Assembly (NCBI RefSeq): GCF_022513635.1
Contig: NZ_JAKWBL010000001.1
Coordinates: 1,178,001-1,242,000 of the forward strand
Direction of reading: 5' to 3'
From: Paraniabella ginsengisoli
GTDB lineage: Bacteria > Bacteroidota > Bacteroidia > Chitinophagales > Chitinophagaceae
Length of the DNA: 64,000 bases
Position 1 is the stretch's first letter; each line of letters begins with the position of its first letter. Below are positions 33,276 to 43,760 of the stretch, one piece after another. The notes below the pieces were generated by a model. The model had not been told where the DNA came from. It worked only from the letters and a program-made list of their open reading frames with translations, and made no database searches. The translations under genes and the position numbers were made by a program.

Positions 33276-33544
33276 ATGCCACTTACAAAAGAAAGAAACG
33301 TAAAGATTTTTGAAGAATTTGGTGGAAGCGCCGCTAATACGGGTTCTATTGAGGGCCAGATCGCGCAGTTAACTGAGCGTATCAGCCAAATTAGCGCACA
33401 CTTAAAGCAAAACAAAAAGATTTTTCTACTCACCGCGGCCTTATGCAATTGGTAGGTAAGCGTAAAAGCTTGCTAAGCTACCTGCAAAAGCACAATCTTG
33501 CGGGTTACCGTGCTTTAATTGAAAAACTGGGATTAAGAAAATAG
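33276..33544 (+). CDS. rpsO: 30S ribosomal protein S15 (one frameshift)
   Basis: 89 aa after correction, exactly the usual S15 length. A run of 5 A at 33414-33418 needs 6; this gives HLKQNKKDFSTHRGLMQLVG and leads into KRKSLLSYLQKHNLAGYRAL. Without it the protein would stop after 58 residues. S15 is a near-universal single-copy protein that organises the 30S platform, so the break is best explained as a sequence error. It is followed by pnp, the classic rpsO-pnp arrangement. Confidence 0.96.
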
Positions 33545-33623
33545 TCGCTCTCCTTCGTTTATCGTTGGGGAAACTGTTTTATATCCTGGGTTTGATTAGA
33601 TAATTTCAGACTTATAATATTAT

Positions 33624-33664
33624 CGTATTCCCAACATTTACAAATGTTGGGAATACGTGTTTTT
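33624..33664 (+). terminator. Strong hairpin between rpsO and pnp
   Basis: Perfect 15-bp stem (33624-33638 CGTATTCCCAACATT with 33643-33657) and a 4-base loop, followed by a short T-rich stretch. It may terminate or attenuate rpsO transcription, or be the RNase III/PNPase control hairpin known from other rpsO-pnp operons. Confidence 0.7.
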
Positions 33665-33779
33665 ATACCCGGGATTTTTTGTTCAGATTTATTCCTACAA
33701 ATGAAGAGTGCGACGCAATTTTGATGATAGTAGCACTGGTGCTTGATCAACCATTCTAAAAAAAATCAAAAACGATTTT

Positions 33780-35945
33780 ATGTTACAACAACCACTAAGA
33801 AAGACCTTCGATTTAGGCGATGGCCGCGAAGTGACAATAGAAACGGGTCGCCTGGCTCGTCAGGCAGATGGCTCGGTTACAGTAAGCATGGGTAAAGCTA
33901 TGCTGCTTGCAACTGTAGTTGCCAACAAAGAACCCAAAGAAGGGCAAAGTTTTTTTCCATTGACTGTGGATTACCAGGAGAAATTTGCTTCTGCCGGAAA
34001 AATCCCCGGATCATTTTTTAAACGTGAAGGAAGATTAAACGATTACGAAGTATTGATTTCACGTTTAATTGACCGCGCTTTAAGACCGCTTTTTCCAGAC
34101 GATTATTTTTGTGAAGTACAGGTGCTGGTGACATTGATCAGCAGCGACCCTGAAATATTACCAGATGCATTAGCTTGCTTAGCTGCTTCGGCAGCCCTTG
34201 CTGTGTCTGATGTGCCCATTAAAGAGATTTTGAGTGAAGTGCGTGTTGCCCGTATAGATGGAGCTTTTAAAGTGAATCCTACGCGCAGTGAATTGGAAAA
34301 GGCTGATATGGATTTCCTTGTTGCCGCTACAGAAAAGAACCTGATGATGGTGGAAGGTGAGTCGCAAGAATGTTCTGAAGCGGAATTAATAACTGCTTTA
34401 GGAATAGCTCACGACGCTATCAGGATTCAGATTAAGGCACAGCAAGAGCTTAGAGATCTTAAAGGTGTTACTACTAAAAGAGAGTACACGCTTCCGGCAA
34501 TAAACGAAGCTGTAAAAGAGAGAGTGTATGCATATACCAGTGATAAAGTATATGAAATTGCGAAAAGCAAATCTGCTAAGCACGACCGCACCGGTCAATT
34601 TAAGGCTATTGAAGAAGAATTGATTGCCAGGCTTGCAGAAGAATCAACTGAAGAAAATCCTTTTACTGATGTAGATAAAAAGCTGGCTATAAAATACTAT
34701 CATGATGTACAGTATGATGTAGTACGTGATATGGTACTTAATGACAGAATCCGCCTTGATGGACGTGCTTTAGATGAAATTCGCCCGCTTGATATGGAAG
34801 TAGATGTTTTACCTTCTCCGCACGGATCTGCTTTGTTTACACGAGGTGAAACTCAGTCTCTTACAACCGTTACATTAGGCACAGGTTTAGATGAATTGTT
34901 GATCGAAACCGCAGCTTCTTCAAAATATTCTAAATTTATCCTGCATTACAACTTCCCGCCTTTTTCTACAGGTGAGGTAAAAATGATGCGTGGTCCGGGT
35001 CGAAGAGAAGTTGGACATGGAAATCTGGCTATGCGCTCCTTAAAACAAATGATGCCAAGCGATGGCGATTTCGGTTATACAGTTCGTGTAGTGAGTGATA
35101 TTTTAGAGTCGAACGGTTCTTCTTCAATGGCTACAGTTTGTGCTGGTTCACTCGCATTAATGGATGCAGGTGTACCTTTCCCTAAGCACGTATCAGGAAT
35201 AGCTATGGGATTGATTTCTAAGGGTGAACAGTTTTCTATATTAAGTGATATTTTAGGTGATGAAGATCATTTAGGCGATATGGACTTTAAAGTAACCGGT
35301 ACCCGCGATGGTATTTGTGGCGTGCAAATGGACATTAAGGTTGATGGCTTGTCAATGGAAGTAATGAAACAAGCACTAGATCAGGCGAAGGCTGGCAGAT
35401 TGCATATTCTTGAATCGATGTATAAAGCCATCCCTGAACCAAGAACTGAAGTGAAACCTCACGCTCCGAGAGTTGTGAAAATGTTTATTGATAAAGAATT
35501 TATTGGTGCAGTAATCGGGCCAGGCGGTAAAGTGATACAAGAGATTCAGCGTGAAACCGGAGCTACCGTAAATATCGAGGAAGTAAATAACATGGGTGAG
35601 ATCAGCATTTTTGGTGTTGAAAAAGAAGCAGTATCCAGAGCCGAAGATTGGATCAAAGGCATTGTTTCTGTACCTGTTGTGGGTGATGTTTACGAAGCTA
35701 CTGTAAAATCAGTTGTGCCTTTTGGAGCTTTCGTAGAATTCTTACCTGGAAAACAAGGATTAGTTCATATTAGCGAAGTAAGCTGGAAGCGCCTTGAAAC
35801 CTTAGAAGGGCTGGTGAAAGAAGGTGATGCTATGAAAGTGAAATTAATTGGAACAGACCCTAAATCCGGTAAATTTAAGCTTTCAAGAAAGGCTTTAATT
35901 CCAAGGCCTGAAAGAAAACCTGAAGACGAAGCGCCGCAAAATTAA
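33780..35945 (+). CDS. pnp: Polyribonucleotide nucleotidyltransferase (PNPase)
   Basis: 721 aa, intact. Two RNase PH domains flank an alpha-helical linker; the second contains [20 protein letters not shown] and [19 protein letters not shown] with the catalytic acidic residues. A KH domain ([17 protein letters not shown], about 570-590) and an S1 domain ([20 protein letters not shown]) complete the protein. It degrades RNA phosphorolytically from the 3' end. A hairpin in front of the gene is compatible with autocontrol. The ATG at 33780 leaves no long extension. Confidence 0.98.
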   Translation: MLQQPLRKTFDLGDGREVTIETGRLARQADGSVTVSMGKAMLLATVVANKEPKEGQSFFPLTVDYQEKFASAGKIPGSFFKREGRLNDYEVLISRLIDRALRPLFPDDYFCEVQVLVTLISSDPEILPDALACLAASAALAVSDVPIKEILSEVRVARIDGAFKVNPTRSELEKADMDFLVAATEKNLMMVEGESQECSEAELITALGIAHDAIRIQIKAQQELRDLKGVTTKREYTLPAINEAVKERVYAYTSDKVYEIAKSKSAKHDRTGQFKAIEEELIARLAEESTEENPFTDVDKKLAIKYYHDVQYDVVRDMVLNDRIRLDGRALDEIRPLDMEVDVLPSPHGSALFTRGETQSLTTVTLGTGLDELLIETAASSKYSKFILHYNFPPFSTGEVKMMRGPGRREVGHGNLAMRSLKQMMPSDGDFGYTVRVVSDILESNGSSSMATVCAGSLALMDAGVPFPKHVSGIAMGLISKGEQFSILSDILGDEDHLGDMDFKVTGTRDGICGVQMDIKVDGLSMEVMKQALDQAKAGRLHILESMYKAIPEPRTEVKPHAPRVVKMFIDKEFIGAVIGPGGKVIQEIQRETGATVNIEEVNNMGEISIFGVEKEAVSRAEDWIKGIVSVPVVGDVYEATVKSVVPFGAFVEFLPGKQGLVHISEVSWKRLETLEGLVKEGDAMKVKLIGTDPKSGKFKLSRKALIPRPERKPEDEAPQN

Positions 35946-35951
35946 AATAGT

Positions 35952-35976
35952 AAGCCTCCGAAAGGGGGCTTTTTTT
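35952..35976 (+). terminator. Rho-independent terminator of pnp
   Basis: AGCCTCC GAAA GGGGGCT followed by six to seven T; one G-U pair in the stem. Confidence 0.88.
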
Positions 35977-36025
35977 ATGGCAGGTTCTGATTTTTAATGA
36001 GGTCTATTTTTTGTATTTAGCAATG

Positions 36026-36197
36026 AAGTTGTTTAAACTATTTGAGCATAAAGGCATTTTCCCGCAGATAATCGCTGATTTTTTTGCGCAAATTTTCGCA
36101 AAAAACGTATCTGCGCTAATCTGCGATGTCTAAATCTGCTGATAATCAGCGGGAATATTATTGTGTTATCGCGCCAAATTAAAAGTTTAAACAACTT
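36026..36197. mobile_element. MITE-like element with 14-bp terminal inverted repeats
   Basis: About 172 bp bounded by AAGTTGTTTAAACT (36026-36039) and its exact reverse complement AGTTTAAACAACTT (36184-36197). Inside is a second imperfect inverted repeat (CCCGCAGATAATCGCTGA near 36061; GCTGATAATCAGCGGG near 36138) and GCAGAT/ATCTGCG words. No coding capacity. No clear target duplication was seen. Confidence 0.55.
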
Positions 36198-36250
36198 AAA
36201 TGTATATTAGCATCGCTAAAAGCAACTTCTTATTTACTAAAGCTAATTTT

Positions 36251-36796
36251 ATGAGAAAACTATTCTATCTGGCCTGCCTGTGTTCTTTATCTTTTTACTC
36301 AAACGCGCAAAATCAAATCTTTGATCCAAAAGCAGAGAAATTTAATATAGGTTTTGGTATAGGCCATGAATACGGCGGCATTATTGGAGGCAACCTTATT
36401 TTTTATCCTCAAAAAAACATTGGCCTGTTTGCCGGAGGCGGGTATGCCTTTGCTGGTTTCGGTTATAATGTGGGTATAAAAGGACGTTTCTTTTTAAAGG
36501 ATGGGGCATCCGTTACACCTTTTGTGTTGGGTATGTATGGTTACAACGCAGCTGTAAAAGTTTTAGGATCTTCGGAATATGATAAATTGTTTTATGGTCC
36601 AAGCTTTGGCGCAGGAATTGACTGGCAAGTAGGAGCATCTAAAAAGAATTATTTATCCTTTGCCCTAATTGTACCTACGAAAATTAGTGATGCGCAGGCT
36701 TATCAGGATGAGCTGGATCAAAATGGGATTGCAGATTTTGACAGGGAGTTGCTACCCGTTGGTTTCTCAATAGGTTACAGAATAAGGATCAGATAA
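36251..36796 (+). CDS. Small outer-membrane protein with signal peptide, function unknown
   Basis: 181 aa from the ATG at 36251; the open frame begins at 36200 but the signal peptide (KLFYLACLCSLSFYSNAQ) fits only the later start. The mature part alternates aromatic and polar residues (GLFAGGGYAFAGFGYNVGIK) and ends in GFSIGYRIRIR, as expected of an eight-stranded outer-membrane barrel. No specific family recognised. It lies just downstream of the MITE-like element. Confidence 0.75.
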   Translation: MRKLFYLACLCSLSFYSNAQNQIFDPKAEKFNIGFGIGHEYGGIIGGNLIFYPQKNIGLFAGGGYAFAGFGYNVGIKGRFFLKDGASVTPFVLGMYGYNAAVKVLGSSEYDKLFYGPSFGAGIDWQVGASKKNYLSFALIVPTKISDAQAYQDELDQNGIADFDRELLPVGFSIGYRIRIR

Positions 36797-36908
36797 ATGG
36801 AGCCGATTTTAAATTAGCGAAGCTACCAATGGGAGCATTTTTTTATGTGTTATCTAGTAGAACGTTAACAAAGACTGTAATACACTTATTTTTGATTTAA
36901 AAGTTTCG

Positions 36909-36916
36909 TAATTTTG
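36909..36916 (+). promoter_or_regulatory. Possible -7 box of the toxin-antitoxin operon
   Basis: TAATTTTG matches TAnnTTTG and lies 17 bases before the antitoxin ATG. A TTTG at 36891-36894 is closer than the usual -33 spacing, so support is partial. Confidence 0.4.
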
Positions 36917-36932
36917 ATTAAAAACAAAAAGT

Positions 36933-37229
36933 ATGTTAATAGAAGTGGCCAAAGACTTTTATACACTAATAGAAAAGATGCCGGCTTTGATAGATGCGTC
37001 AGGTTATAGAAATGATTATCTAGCAGGGAAAATTGGTATCAAACCTCAAACCTTTTCAGCAAAAAAGCAAAGTGGAAGTTGGACGAAGGAGGAACTTTTA
37101 AATTTACTTACCTTAATTGAGAATGAAGATACGGAGGATGCCTACTTGCTGGAAGCAATGCGGGCACGGAAAGATGAACCGTTGATTTCTATAGATGAGC
37201 TAAAAAGAGAATTGGGTTATGAAGGTTAG
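36933..37229 (+). CDS. Probable antitoxin of a RelE-type module
   Basis: 98 aa, intact. The N-terminal half looks like a helix-turn-helix (YRNDYLAGKIGIKPQTFSAK), and the C-terminal half is acidic (IENEDTEDAYLLEA, ISIDELKRELGYEG) as in toxin-neutralising tails. It overlaps the RelE-like toxin gene by 11 bp, the usual antitoxin-first order. I infer that it represses its own operon; no named antitoxin family is certain. Confidence 0.75.
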   Translation: MLIEVAKDFYTLIEKMPALIDASGYRNDYLAGKIGIKPQTFSAKKQSGSWTKEELLNLLTLIENEDTEDAYLLEAMRARKDEPLISIDELKRELGYEG

Positions 37230-37494
37230 TTCCGTTAAAAGTTTTGCGAAAGATCTAAAAAAGCTTCCTGCATTTGTTCTTAAAAGAGTTTTTGAAATCA
37301 TAAAAGTTTTAGAAACCACAAATTCTTTAGAAGAGTCCAATTTAGATTATAAAAAAATGAAGGGAGCTGCTAACGATGAAAATTATTATCGTATTAGAAT
37401 TGGTGATTATCGAATTGGAATTGAGCTCAAACACCCTGATGTGATTTTAATAAGAGTACTTGCTCGTGGCGAAATCTATAAGTATTTTCCATAA
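37219..37494 (+). CDS. RelE/ParE-superfamily toxin
   Basis: 91 aa, intact. Typical fold: N-terminal helices (KSFAKDLKKLPAFVLKRVFE) and C-terminal strands with the conserved YYRIRIGDYRIGIEL and VLARGEIYKYFP. The basic residues in RIRIGDYR match those of RelE mRNA interferases. Translationally coupled to the antitoxin. Growth arrest under stress is the known role of the family; activity here is inferred. Confidence 0.85.
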   Translation: MKVSSVKSFAKDLKKLPAFVLKRVFEIIKVLETTNSLEESNLDYKKMKGAANDENYYRIRIGDYRIGIELKHPDVILIRVLARGEIYKYFP

Positions 37495-37552
37495 CCTTTT
37501 GATGTAAAAAAACAATAAAGCAAATCTTCACTTCAAAATTTGAAACATTATT

Positions 37553-38336
37553 TTGCCCGATATAAGAACCATAAATGTTACCAGATATGTTACGCCTTTG
37601 CGTGAAGGTGGTTCATTGCCTGCTATTGCCGAAGGCGATGATGGCTTTCTGTACGCTAAAGTTTAAAGGAGCTGGGCAGGGAATTAAAGCGCTTGTTGCA
37701 GAATTTATAGGCGGTGCGATAGCTAAATTAATAGGATTAAAAACACCTGAAATTGTTTTTGCGAATCTTGATGAGGCTTTTGGGCGAACCGAACCGGACG
37801 AAGAAATTCAGGATTTGTTGAAAAGCAGTCAGGGATTAAATATCGCCCTTCATTATTTAAGCGGTTCAATTACTTTTGATCCGGCTGTCAATACCGTTGA
37901 CCCGCTACTTGCTTCAAAGATAGTTTGGTTAGATGCTTTTTTAACTAATATGGATCGTACACCACGCAACACCAATATGTTGATCTGGCATAAAGAATTA
38001 TGGCTGATTGATCATGGTGCTTGTCTTTATTTTCATCATAACTGGGAAAACTGGTCAGCGCAAATGAAGAGTACTTTTCCTTTGATCAAAGATCATGTAT
38101 TACTGAAAGATGCTGCATTTTTGGAGCAAGCTGATCATTTTTGCAAAAATGCTATTACAGAAGAAGACATTACTGATATTATAAATACACTTCCGGATGA
38201 ATGGCTTGCTTATGACGAAACAAACGGCAATGCCGAAGACGCAAGAAAAGTGTATAAAGAATTTTTAATTTACAGATTGCAAAACAGCGATATCTACTTA
38301 AACCAAGCAATTAATGCAAGAGCTGCAGTTATATGA
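37553..38336 (+). CDS. HipA-like kinase-fold protein (HipA_2 type, one frameshift)
   Basis: About 260 aa. The corrected N terminus reads IRTINVTRYVTPLREGGSLP in a different frame; near 37653-37657 one base is extra or two are missing, joining GFLY to KFKGAGQGIKALVAEFIGG. The start is unclear: only a TTG at 37553 follows the last in-frame stop. Kinase-like motifs are WLDAFLTNMDRTPRNTNML (catalytic DR..N) and LWLIDHGACLYFHH (metal Asp). The family is almost always followed by DUF3037, as here with a 23-bp overlap. Substrate unknown. Confidence 0.82.
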
Positions 38337-38703
38337 GTATGCCGTAATTCGCGTGGTGCCGCGCGTTGAACGGGAGGAATTTTTTAATGTAGGCATTGTC
38401 ATGTTTTGCAAGAAAAAGGCTTTTATTGGTTGCAGCATTTTTCTCCATGATAAGAAATTAAAGTGTTTTGATGAAGAAATAGATATCGATGTTGTTAATG
38501 AAAATTTGAAAGCATTCGAACTGATTGCTTTGGGCGATAAAAATAGTTTATCTCTGCTATAGCTAAACTGGATGCTGCATCTCGTTTTCGCTGGCTTACT
38601 GCCACCAGAAGTACCATTATTCAATGTTCTAAAGTTCATCCTGGTATTATTAAATAATTTGGATGATACTTTGGATCAGCTTATGCAGAATATAGTTAAA
38701 TAG
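38314..38703 (+). CDS. DUF3037 family protein (two frameshifts)
   Basis: 129 aa after correction. It begins YEYAVIRVVPRVEREEFFNVG, the DUF3037 signature. A T run of 3 at 38547-38549 is one short (restores SFISAIAKLDAASRFRWLT), and an A run of 3 at 38652-38654 is one too long (gives HPGIINNLDDTLDQLMQNIVK). The two errors are opposite in direction. The start overlaps the HipA-like gene by 23 bp, so the two are translationally coupled. Function unknown. Confidence 0.83.
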
Positions 38704-38720
38704 TAAGATGCAGCATAATG

Positions 38721-39706
38721 CTATTTTAGAATAGCATGTTTAAGATCTTTCAAGATCTGTATTGTTTTAAATGGAAATAAAACAAAATGCACTACCAATA
38801 CGATCCATCCTTTGGGTTGGGTGAAAGCTGCAAATAATAATAATGATAAGGGAAAAATGGCCTGCATAAAATCAAGCATCATTATTTGATAAGGCCGGTT
38901 GGGTTCAATAATGATCAATGGATATAGATTCAATCGCTTATAACGAAGTAAAATCAATATTACATATATTAGGCCGCCCAAATAGCAGATGAGATTATTG
39001 AGTTTTAAAAGGATGCCTATTGTTGCTAATAATTCAAAAGTGAAAATGATGCGTTCCGCGCTCCGGAAATTTGCTGGTTGCCTTTTGGTAGCAAATGTTT
39101 GAATGCCAGACCTGATATCGTTATTCCGATCATGAAACTGATGCCATAATATGCCTCTCATTCCATAACACAAAGCCCATATACTGACAAGAAGCAGCCA
39201 GAAGTAATCAACTTTTTTGCCAGCTGCAAAGTACATGCTACTAACCATTAAAAGGCTGGTGAAAATATGAGAGCCACCGGCGTCGGCAAACACGCCCAAT
39301 ATACCTCTGTTTTTCAGGCGTATCGGCCTGAAGCTATACATACTAAAAAGTATCCAAGGTATTAGATAAAAGATACAGGAAAGATAATCCGGCCAGTAAA
39401 AAAAAACAATGAAACTTACACCTATTAAAATACAAATAAAAGGAAGAACAAACCTTAAGGTTTTTGATGCGGAAGCCATTCTATTCGTTTTCCCTGCAGC
39501 CAAGTCATCATCAATATCAGTAATATCATTTATGATACTAACATAGCCAGCTCCAACGACTAAAGACAGAAGAATGAGCAGTATAGTTGTTGCGTGGTCG
39601 AATATGTTTTGATCGTTTAAAATAAGCGTAGCATAAGCAATGCTTAACAGGGTGGTAATTTATACTCCCACCATTCTGCATGTCTTAATATTTTTAAAAA
39701 CGACAT
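38721..39706 (-). CDS. UbiA-family prenyltransferase (one frameshift)
   Basis: 328 aa from the ATG at 39706 (MSFLKILRHAEWWEYKLPP). A run of 3 G at 39650-39652 needs 4, joining LPPLLSIAYATLILN to the rest. Both acidic motifs that bind prenyl diphosphate are present: SIINDITDIDDD and WHQFHDRNNDIRSG. About eight to nine membrane segments follow. It would transfer a polyprenyl group to an acceptor. It is the last gene of the ispE-led operon and overlaps the preceding glycosyltransferase by 13 bp. Acceptor unknown. Confidence 0.88.
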
Positions 39707-40697
39707 TTGATGTATAAAGCCTTAGCTGTATTTCTTTTTGCCTTTTGTTCATCTCTTACTCTTTTATAGCCGCTGCTTATAACTGCGGGAATGCTTTTAA
39801 AAGTGTGGATCGTATCTAATTGAAATGACCTGCCCAATAGCTTGGACGTTTCAATAAAATTGAACTCGCGTATCAGGTTATGTTTAGCTAATTCTACCAA
39901 ACTGTAAACATGCTTTTTTGCATCAACTTAAATTCGCTCCGGGTCATTTGGTCTTTAAAATCCCTGAGCATTTTCTCCATATCAGATATGTAGAGGTATT
40001 CCAAAACTTCGCTTCGTTTTCTACCATCATAAATATTAATATCATCAATACATTTTTTCCATAGTTTATCTAAGGTAAATGCAGCTTTTCTTTTTGTCTT
40101 ATAAATAGATCTTACCAAAAGATACCAGTCGTCGCCGATTTTTATATCTGTATTCCATCCTGGCGATACAAATTCTTTTGTCATGAGTAAAGACGAAGAC
40201 GGTGAAGGACAGCCCTGTATATAAATATGTCGTAACTCATCCGAATCTAATGTGACCCAGCCATCTTTCATATGGGGGAAATAAGGTGCTAAGAAAATAT
40301 TAGTAGATAGAAAATCACAAAACTGGCCGTTTGAATTTTGCTGATCCCAATTGGCAAAAACAAAATCAAGATCTTCTGCAACCATTTTCTCAACAGACTT
40401 TTGTAGGAACTCAGGGTACCACTCGTCGTCAGAATCCAGAGATGCAATAAAACTACCTTTTGCCAATGTTAAACCTGTATTTCTGGCACTGGCCTGCCCT
40501 CCATTTTCTTTGTATATATATTGAACGCTGTTATATTGCTCAACAACTTCTTTCGTATTATCAGCGGAACCATCATCCACAACTATAATCTCATAGTTCT
40601 GGTATGTTTGTGACAGTACACTCACAATTGCTTTCGGCAATGTTTTAGCCCGGTTGTAAGTGGGTATAATAACAGAAACGAGAGGGCTATTCATCAT
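39694..40697 (-). CDS. GT2-family glycosyltransferase (one frameshift)
   Basis: 334 aa after correction. GT-A fold: VSVIIPTYNRAKTLPKAI at the N terminus, VVDDGSADNTKEVVE, GGQASARNTGL, and the metal-binding D-x-D as ASLDSDDEW. An A run of 3 at 39906-39908 is one short; the fix gives SMFYSLVELAKHNLIREF and restores the C terminus. It starts MMN inside the end of the GT4-type gene (11-bp overlap). It adds a sugar from a nucleotide donor; the sugar is unknown. Confidence 0.92.
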
Positions 40698-41859
40698 TTA
40701 AAATAATATTTAGTAACGATTCAGCGAATTCTTTTTCCGGAGAAGCAGGTAATGCCTCTCTAATAAATTGATTAGCGTTTAAGCCAATTTGTTCCCACTT
40801 ATCGCGGGCGTTCCAGGCGTCTTCCATTGCTTTAGCAAAATCTTTTCAGTAGCATCAGCAATAAAACCGGTTTTCCCATGTTCAATTATATCAGCATGTC
40901 CGCCGGCAATAGTTGTTATAACGGTTCGGGCGGCAGCCATTGCTTCAAGCACCGAGAGGGCCATTCCTTCACTTCTCGAAGGTAAAACCAATGCATGATG
41001 TTTTTTCCAAATATCTTCAATGTTTTTTTGATGTCCAAGATATTCTACATTAGTGATATTTAACAGTTGTGTAAGCGCTTTGATACCTTCTTCATCGTGG
41101 CCTGTGCCTACAAATGATATTTTTACAGGCCTTGAGCTCCATGGTTCTTTAGATAGAATCCTTAATAATATATCCTGTCCTTTGTCAATTATAAATAGAC
41201 GGCCTACACATGCCAGTCTGAAACCACTTTTTGTATCAGGATAGGGGATAGGGTTCTTGGTAATTTTAACCGGGTTCCATACAACTTCAGCATTGGAAAA
41301 TCTAAAGCCAAATTGTTCTTCTGTTAATTGTTTATTATGATTGGAAACAAAATAGCATTTTTTTGCTTTTTTAAATGTTTCAATCATGAAAGATCTTTCG
41401 GCTATTACCGGCCAAAAAAATCAACGGCCTTTTGTGCGATGATACAATAAGGAATGTTTAATTGTAAGCACTGATAAGCATATCCTAATCCATCAAAATT
41501 TATTCCTTGGGCGATGATAGCCAGCGCAGGTTTGTTGTTTTCAAGCTCTTTTCTAAAAGCTAATGCATGCGGGCTATTGGTGTAAAAAGGAGAGCGCTTC
41601 CGTTGAAATATTTTTCTATATATTTTTTTCTGGTTCTTTTTAATAAAGACTGAGGTTTATCTAATTCCACACAGGCAACATGTTGCTTTCGCAAATTCTG
41701 AATTTCCGGATGAGAAAAATTAATCCTGTCCTTATAAAGTGTAAAGCTAATATCATGTTCTCTTAAGAAGGGGATCGCTCTTGCCCATAATTCTTCGCTT
41801 CCACCCCAATCATCCATGCAGCAGGTTACTATCGCGATATGTTTAGTACTTTCTTTCAC
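40687..41859 (-). CDS. GT4-like glycosyltransferase, group 1 (three frameshifts)
   Basis: 391 aa after correction, starting at GTG 41859 in the overlap TAGTG with the exporter stop. The C-terminal half has the group-1 motif LACVGRLFIIDKGQDILL and the nucleotide-sugar site VLPSRSEGMALSVLEAMAAA. Short runs: A5 at 41584-41588 (LLFYTNSPHALAFRKEL), A7 at 41414-41420 (AVDFFWPVIAERSFMIETF) and T4 at 40843-40846 (ATEKDFAKAMEDAWNARDKW). The corrected protein ends FAESLLNIILNDE. Retaining GT-B enzyme; donor and acceptor unknown. Confidence 0.9.
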
Positions 41860-43668
41860 TATAAATCTGCCTCTGCTTTAATGTTCTCGCTAAATAACGC
41901 CGCGTAAGCGCCATTATTTTTTATGAGTTGTGCATCCGTTCCTTCTTCAACAATCTGTCCGTTAGCTAACACATAAATATAATCTGCATGTAAAATAGCA
42001 GAACGCCTGTGACTAATAATGATAGCGCCTCGGTTATCTATCCGCTCTCTTATGGAGTCGAATAACTCTTTTTCAGAAACGGCGTCGAGCGCACTTGATG
42101 CTTCATCAAAAATAAGAAAGCGTGCGTCAGAATAAAAGCATCTTGCCAATGCAAGCTTTTGCCATTGCCCAATACTTACTTCTTCTCCCTCTTCAAGTAT
42201 CCGGCCCATCATACTGTCGTATTGTTTAGGAAACTTTTCGATAAAGGCTGCTGCGCCGATTTTGTAGCGGCATCGCGTACGCGTTCTTCATCATAACCAT
42301 TGCCTATATTACCAAAGTAAATATTTTCTCCGGCTGTAAAATTATATTTATTGAAATCCTGAAACACAATGCCTAATTGTTTTCTATAATCAGTAGCATC
42401 AAATTCCCTGATATCTGTGCCACCATATGAAATAGATCCTTCTGTAGGATCGTACAAGCGGCATAAAAGCTTTATTAGCGTAGATTTTCCCGCGCCATTC
42501 AATCCAACAAGCCCTATCATTTTGCCGGTATTTTAAGATTGATTCCGTTAATAGTTTTTTTATCAGCATGGGGATAAGAAAAATGAATATTGTGCAGTTC
42601 AATACTTACTTCATTGTGTGTAGGAATAGGAATGTTTTTGTCCGATTCAGGAAGTTTACTTTTCAGACTAAGCAATTCAAAAATACTGTCAATGTAAATG
42701 CTGTTTTGATAAACGATTGAAATGCCACCGGCAAGATTTTGCAGCAACGTAAATGCTTGTGGAAATGCGACGAGAAAGAGTGTAATGTCTCCGGTACTTG
42801 TTTCGCCCGAAATAGCTTTTAAAGAAATAAATCCTATGCAAAGGAAAACACCAATATAGGATAAGGTTGTTGTTACTATTTCTAGTTGGGTCCTTTTTAG
42901 ATTTATAGAAAGTTTGTCTTTTACTAAAACTCTTCTTATTGAAGTAAACTTGTCTTTAAAATATTTACCTAATGAATAGGTGCGTATTTCCTTTGCTGCA
43001 GTGTCTGTAGTTATTAAGTTGCTATAGTAAGAAGACTTACGTTCCTGAGGAGTCTGAGCAATTCGCAATACATTAAGTTTTTTTGAAAAGATAAGTCTGA
43101 CCAGAAGAGTAGGGATTATAAATAATGCCAACAATGGGAGCAATATCCAGTTTATTAATATCAGAGCAGAAGCAACTGCTGCAAGAGACAAACAGTTTTT
43201 TGCTATCTCTATCAGACTAGTAATGATCAGACCGGGTTTATCAGCCCCTGAGTCTAAAGCTCGTTTTAATGTATCGTAATAAGAAGGGCTTTCATAAAAT
43301 GAGAGTTCAAGGTCCACTGCCTGGTTGTGAACTTTTTCTAATACATATTCAGTTGTTTTAGTGGATAGTACTTCAACAGAATAAACCGAAAAAGAACGAA
43401 GCACAAAATATAAAATACCGGCAACGCCACCCAATACAACATACTTAATTATCTCATTTTGGGCTGCTGGATTGGATTGAGCTGAAGCTACAACATCTAT
43501 CAGCAATTTCATGAAATATAAAGAGCCAAAAAAAACTATTGTTTCAATAATAATTAGAGTAATTGACAAGTAAAGCCATCCTGCCGCTGCTTGTTTTACC
43601 AACGCTATAATCCTTGATAAACCTAATTTACTTTTAATGTGAGATATTTTTCTCTGAATAGACGTCAT
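41859..43668 (-). CDS. ABC exporter, fused membrane and ATPase domains (two frameshifts)
   Basis: 603 aa after correction. Six membrane helices (about 25-310) precede an ATPase domain with Walker A GLNGAGKST, Q-loop GIVFQDFNKY, the variant signature VSIGQWQKLALAR, Walker B FLIFDEASSALD and H-loop ISHRRS. T4 at 42520-42523 is one short (IPAKMIGLVG), and a G is missing near 42254 (TKSAAAAFIEKFPKQYDSMMG). The half-transporter design and the absent peptidase domain suggest a homodimeric lipid or small-molecule exporter. It lies between the cyclase-like gene and the glycosyltransferases. Confidence 0.92.
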
Positions 43669-43760
43669 AGAGGGCTCATGAGCTTATTAGGGTTATCGTT
43701 TTAACGATATTTGGAATAGGCAAATATATTGTTAAAAATAGGAATGCTTAAGGATATTCT

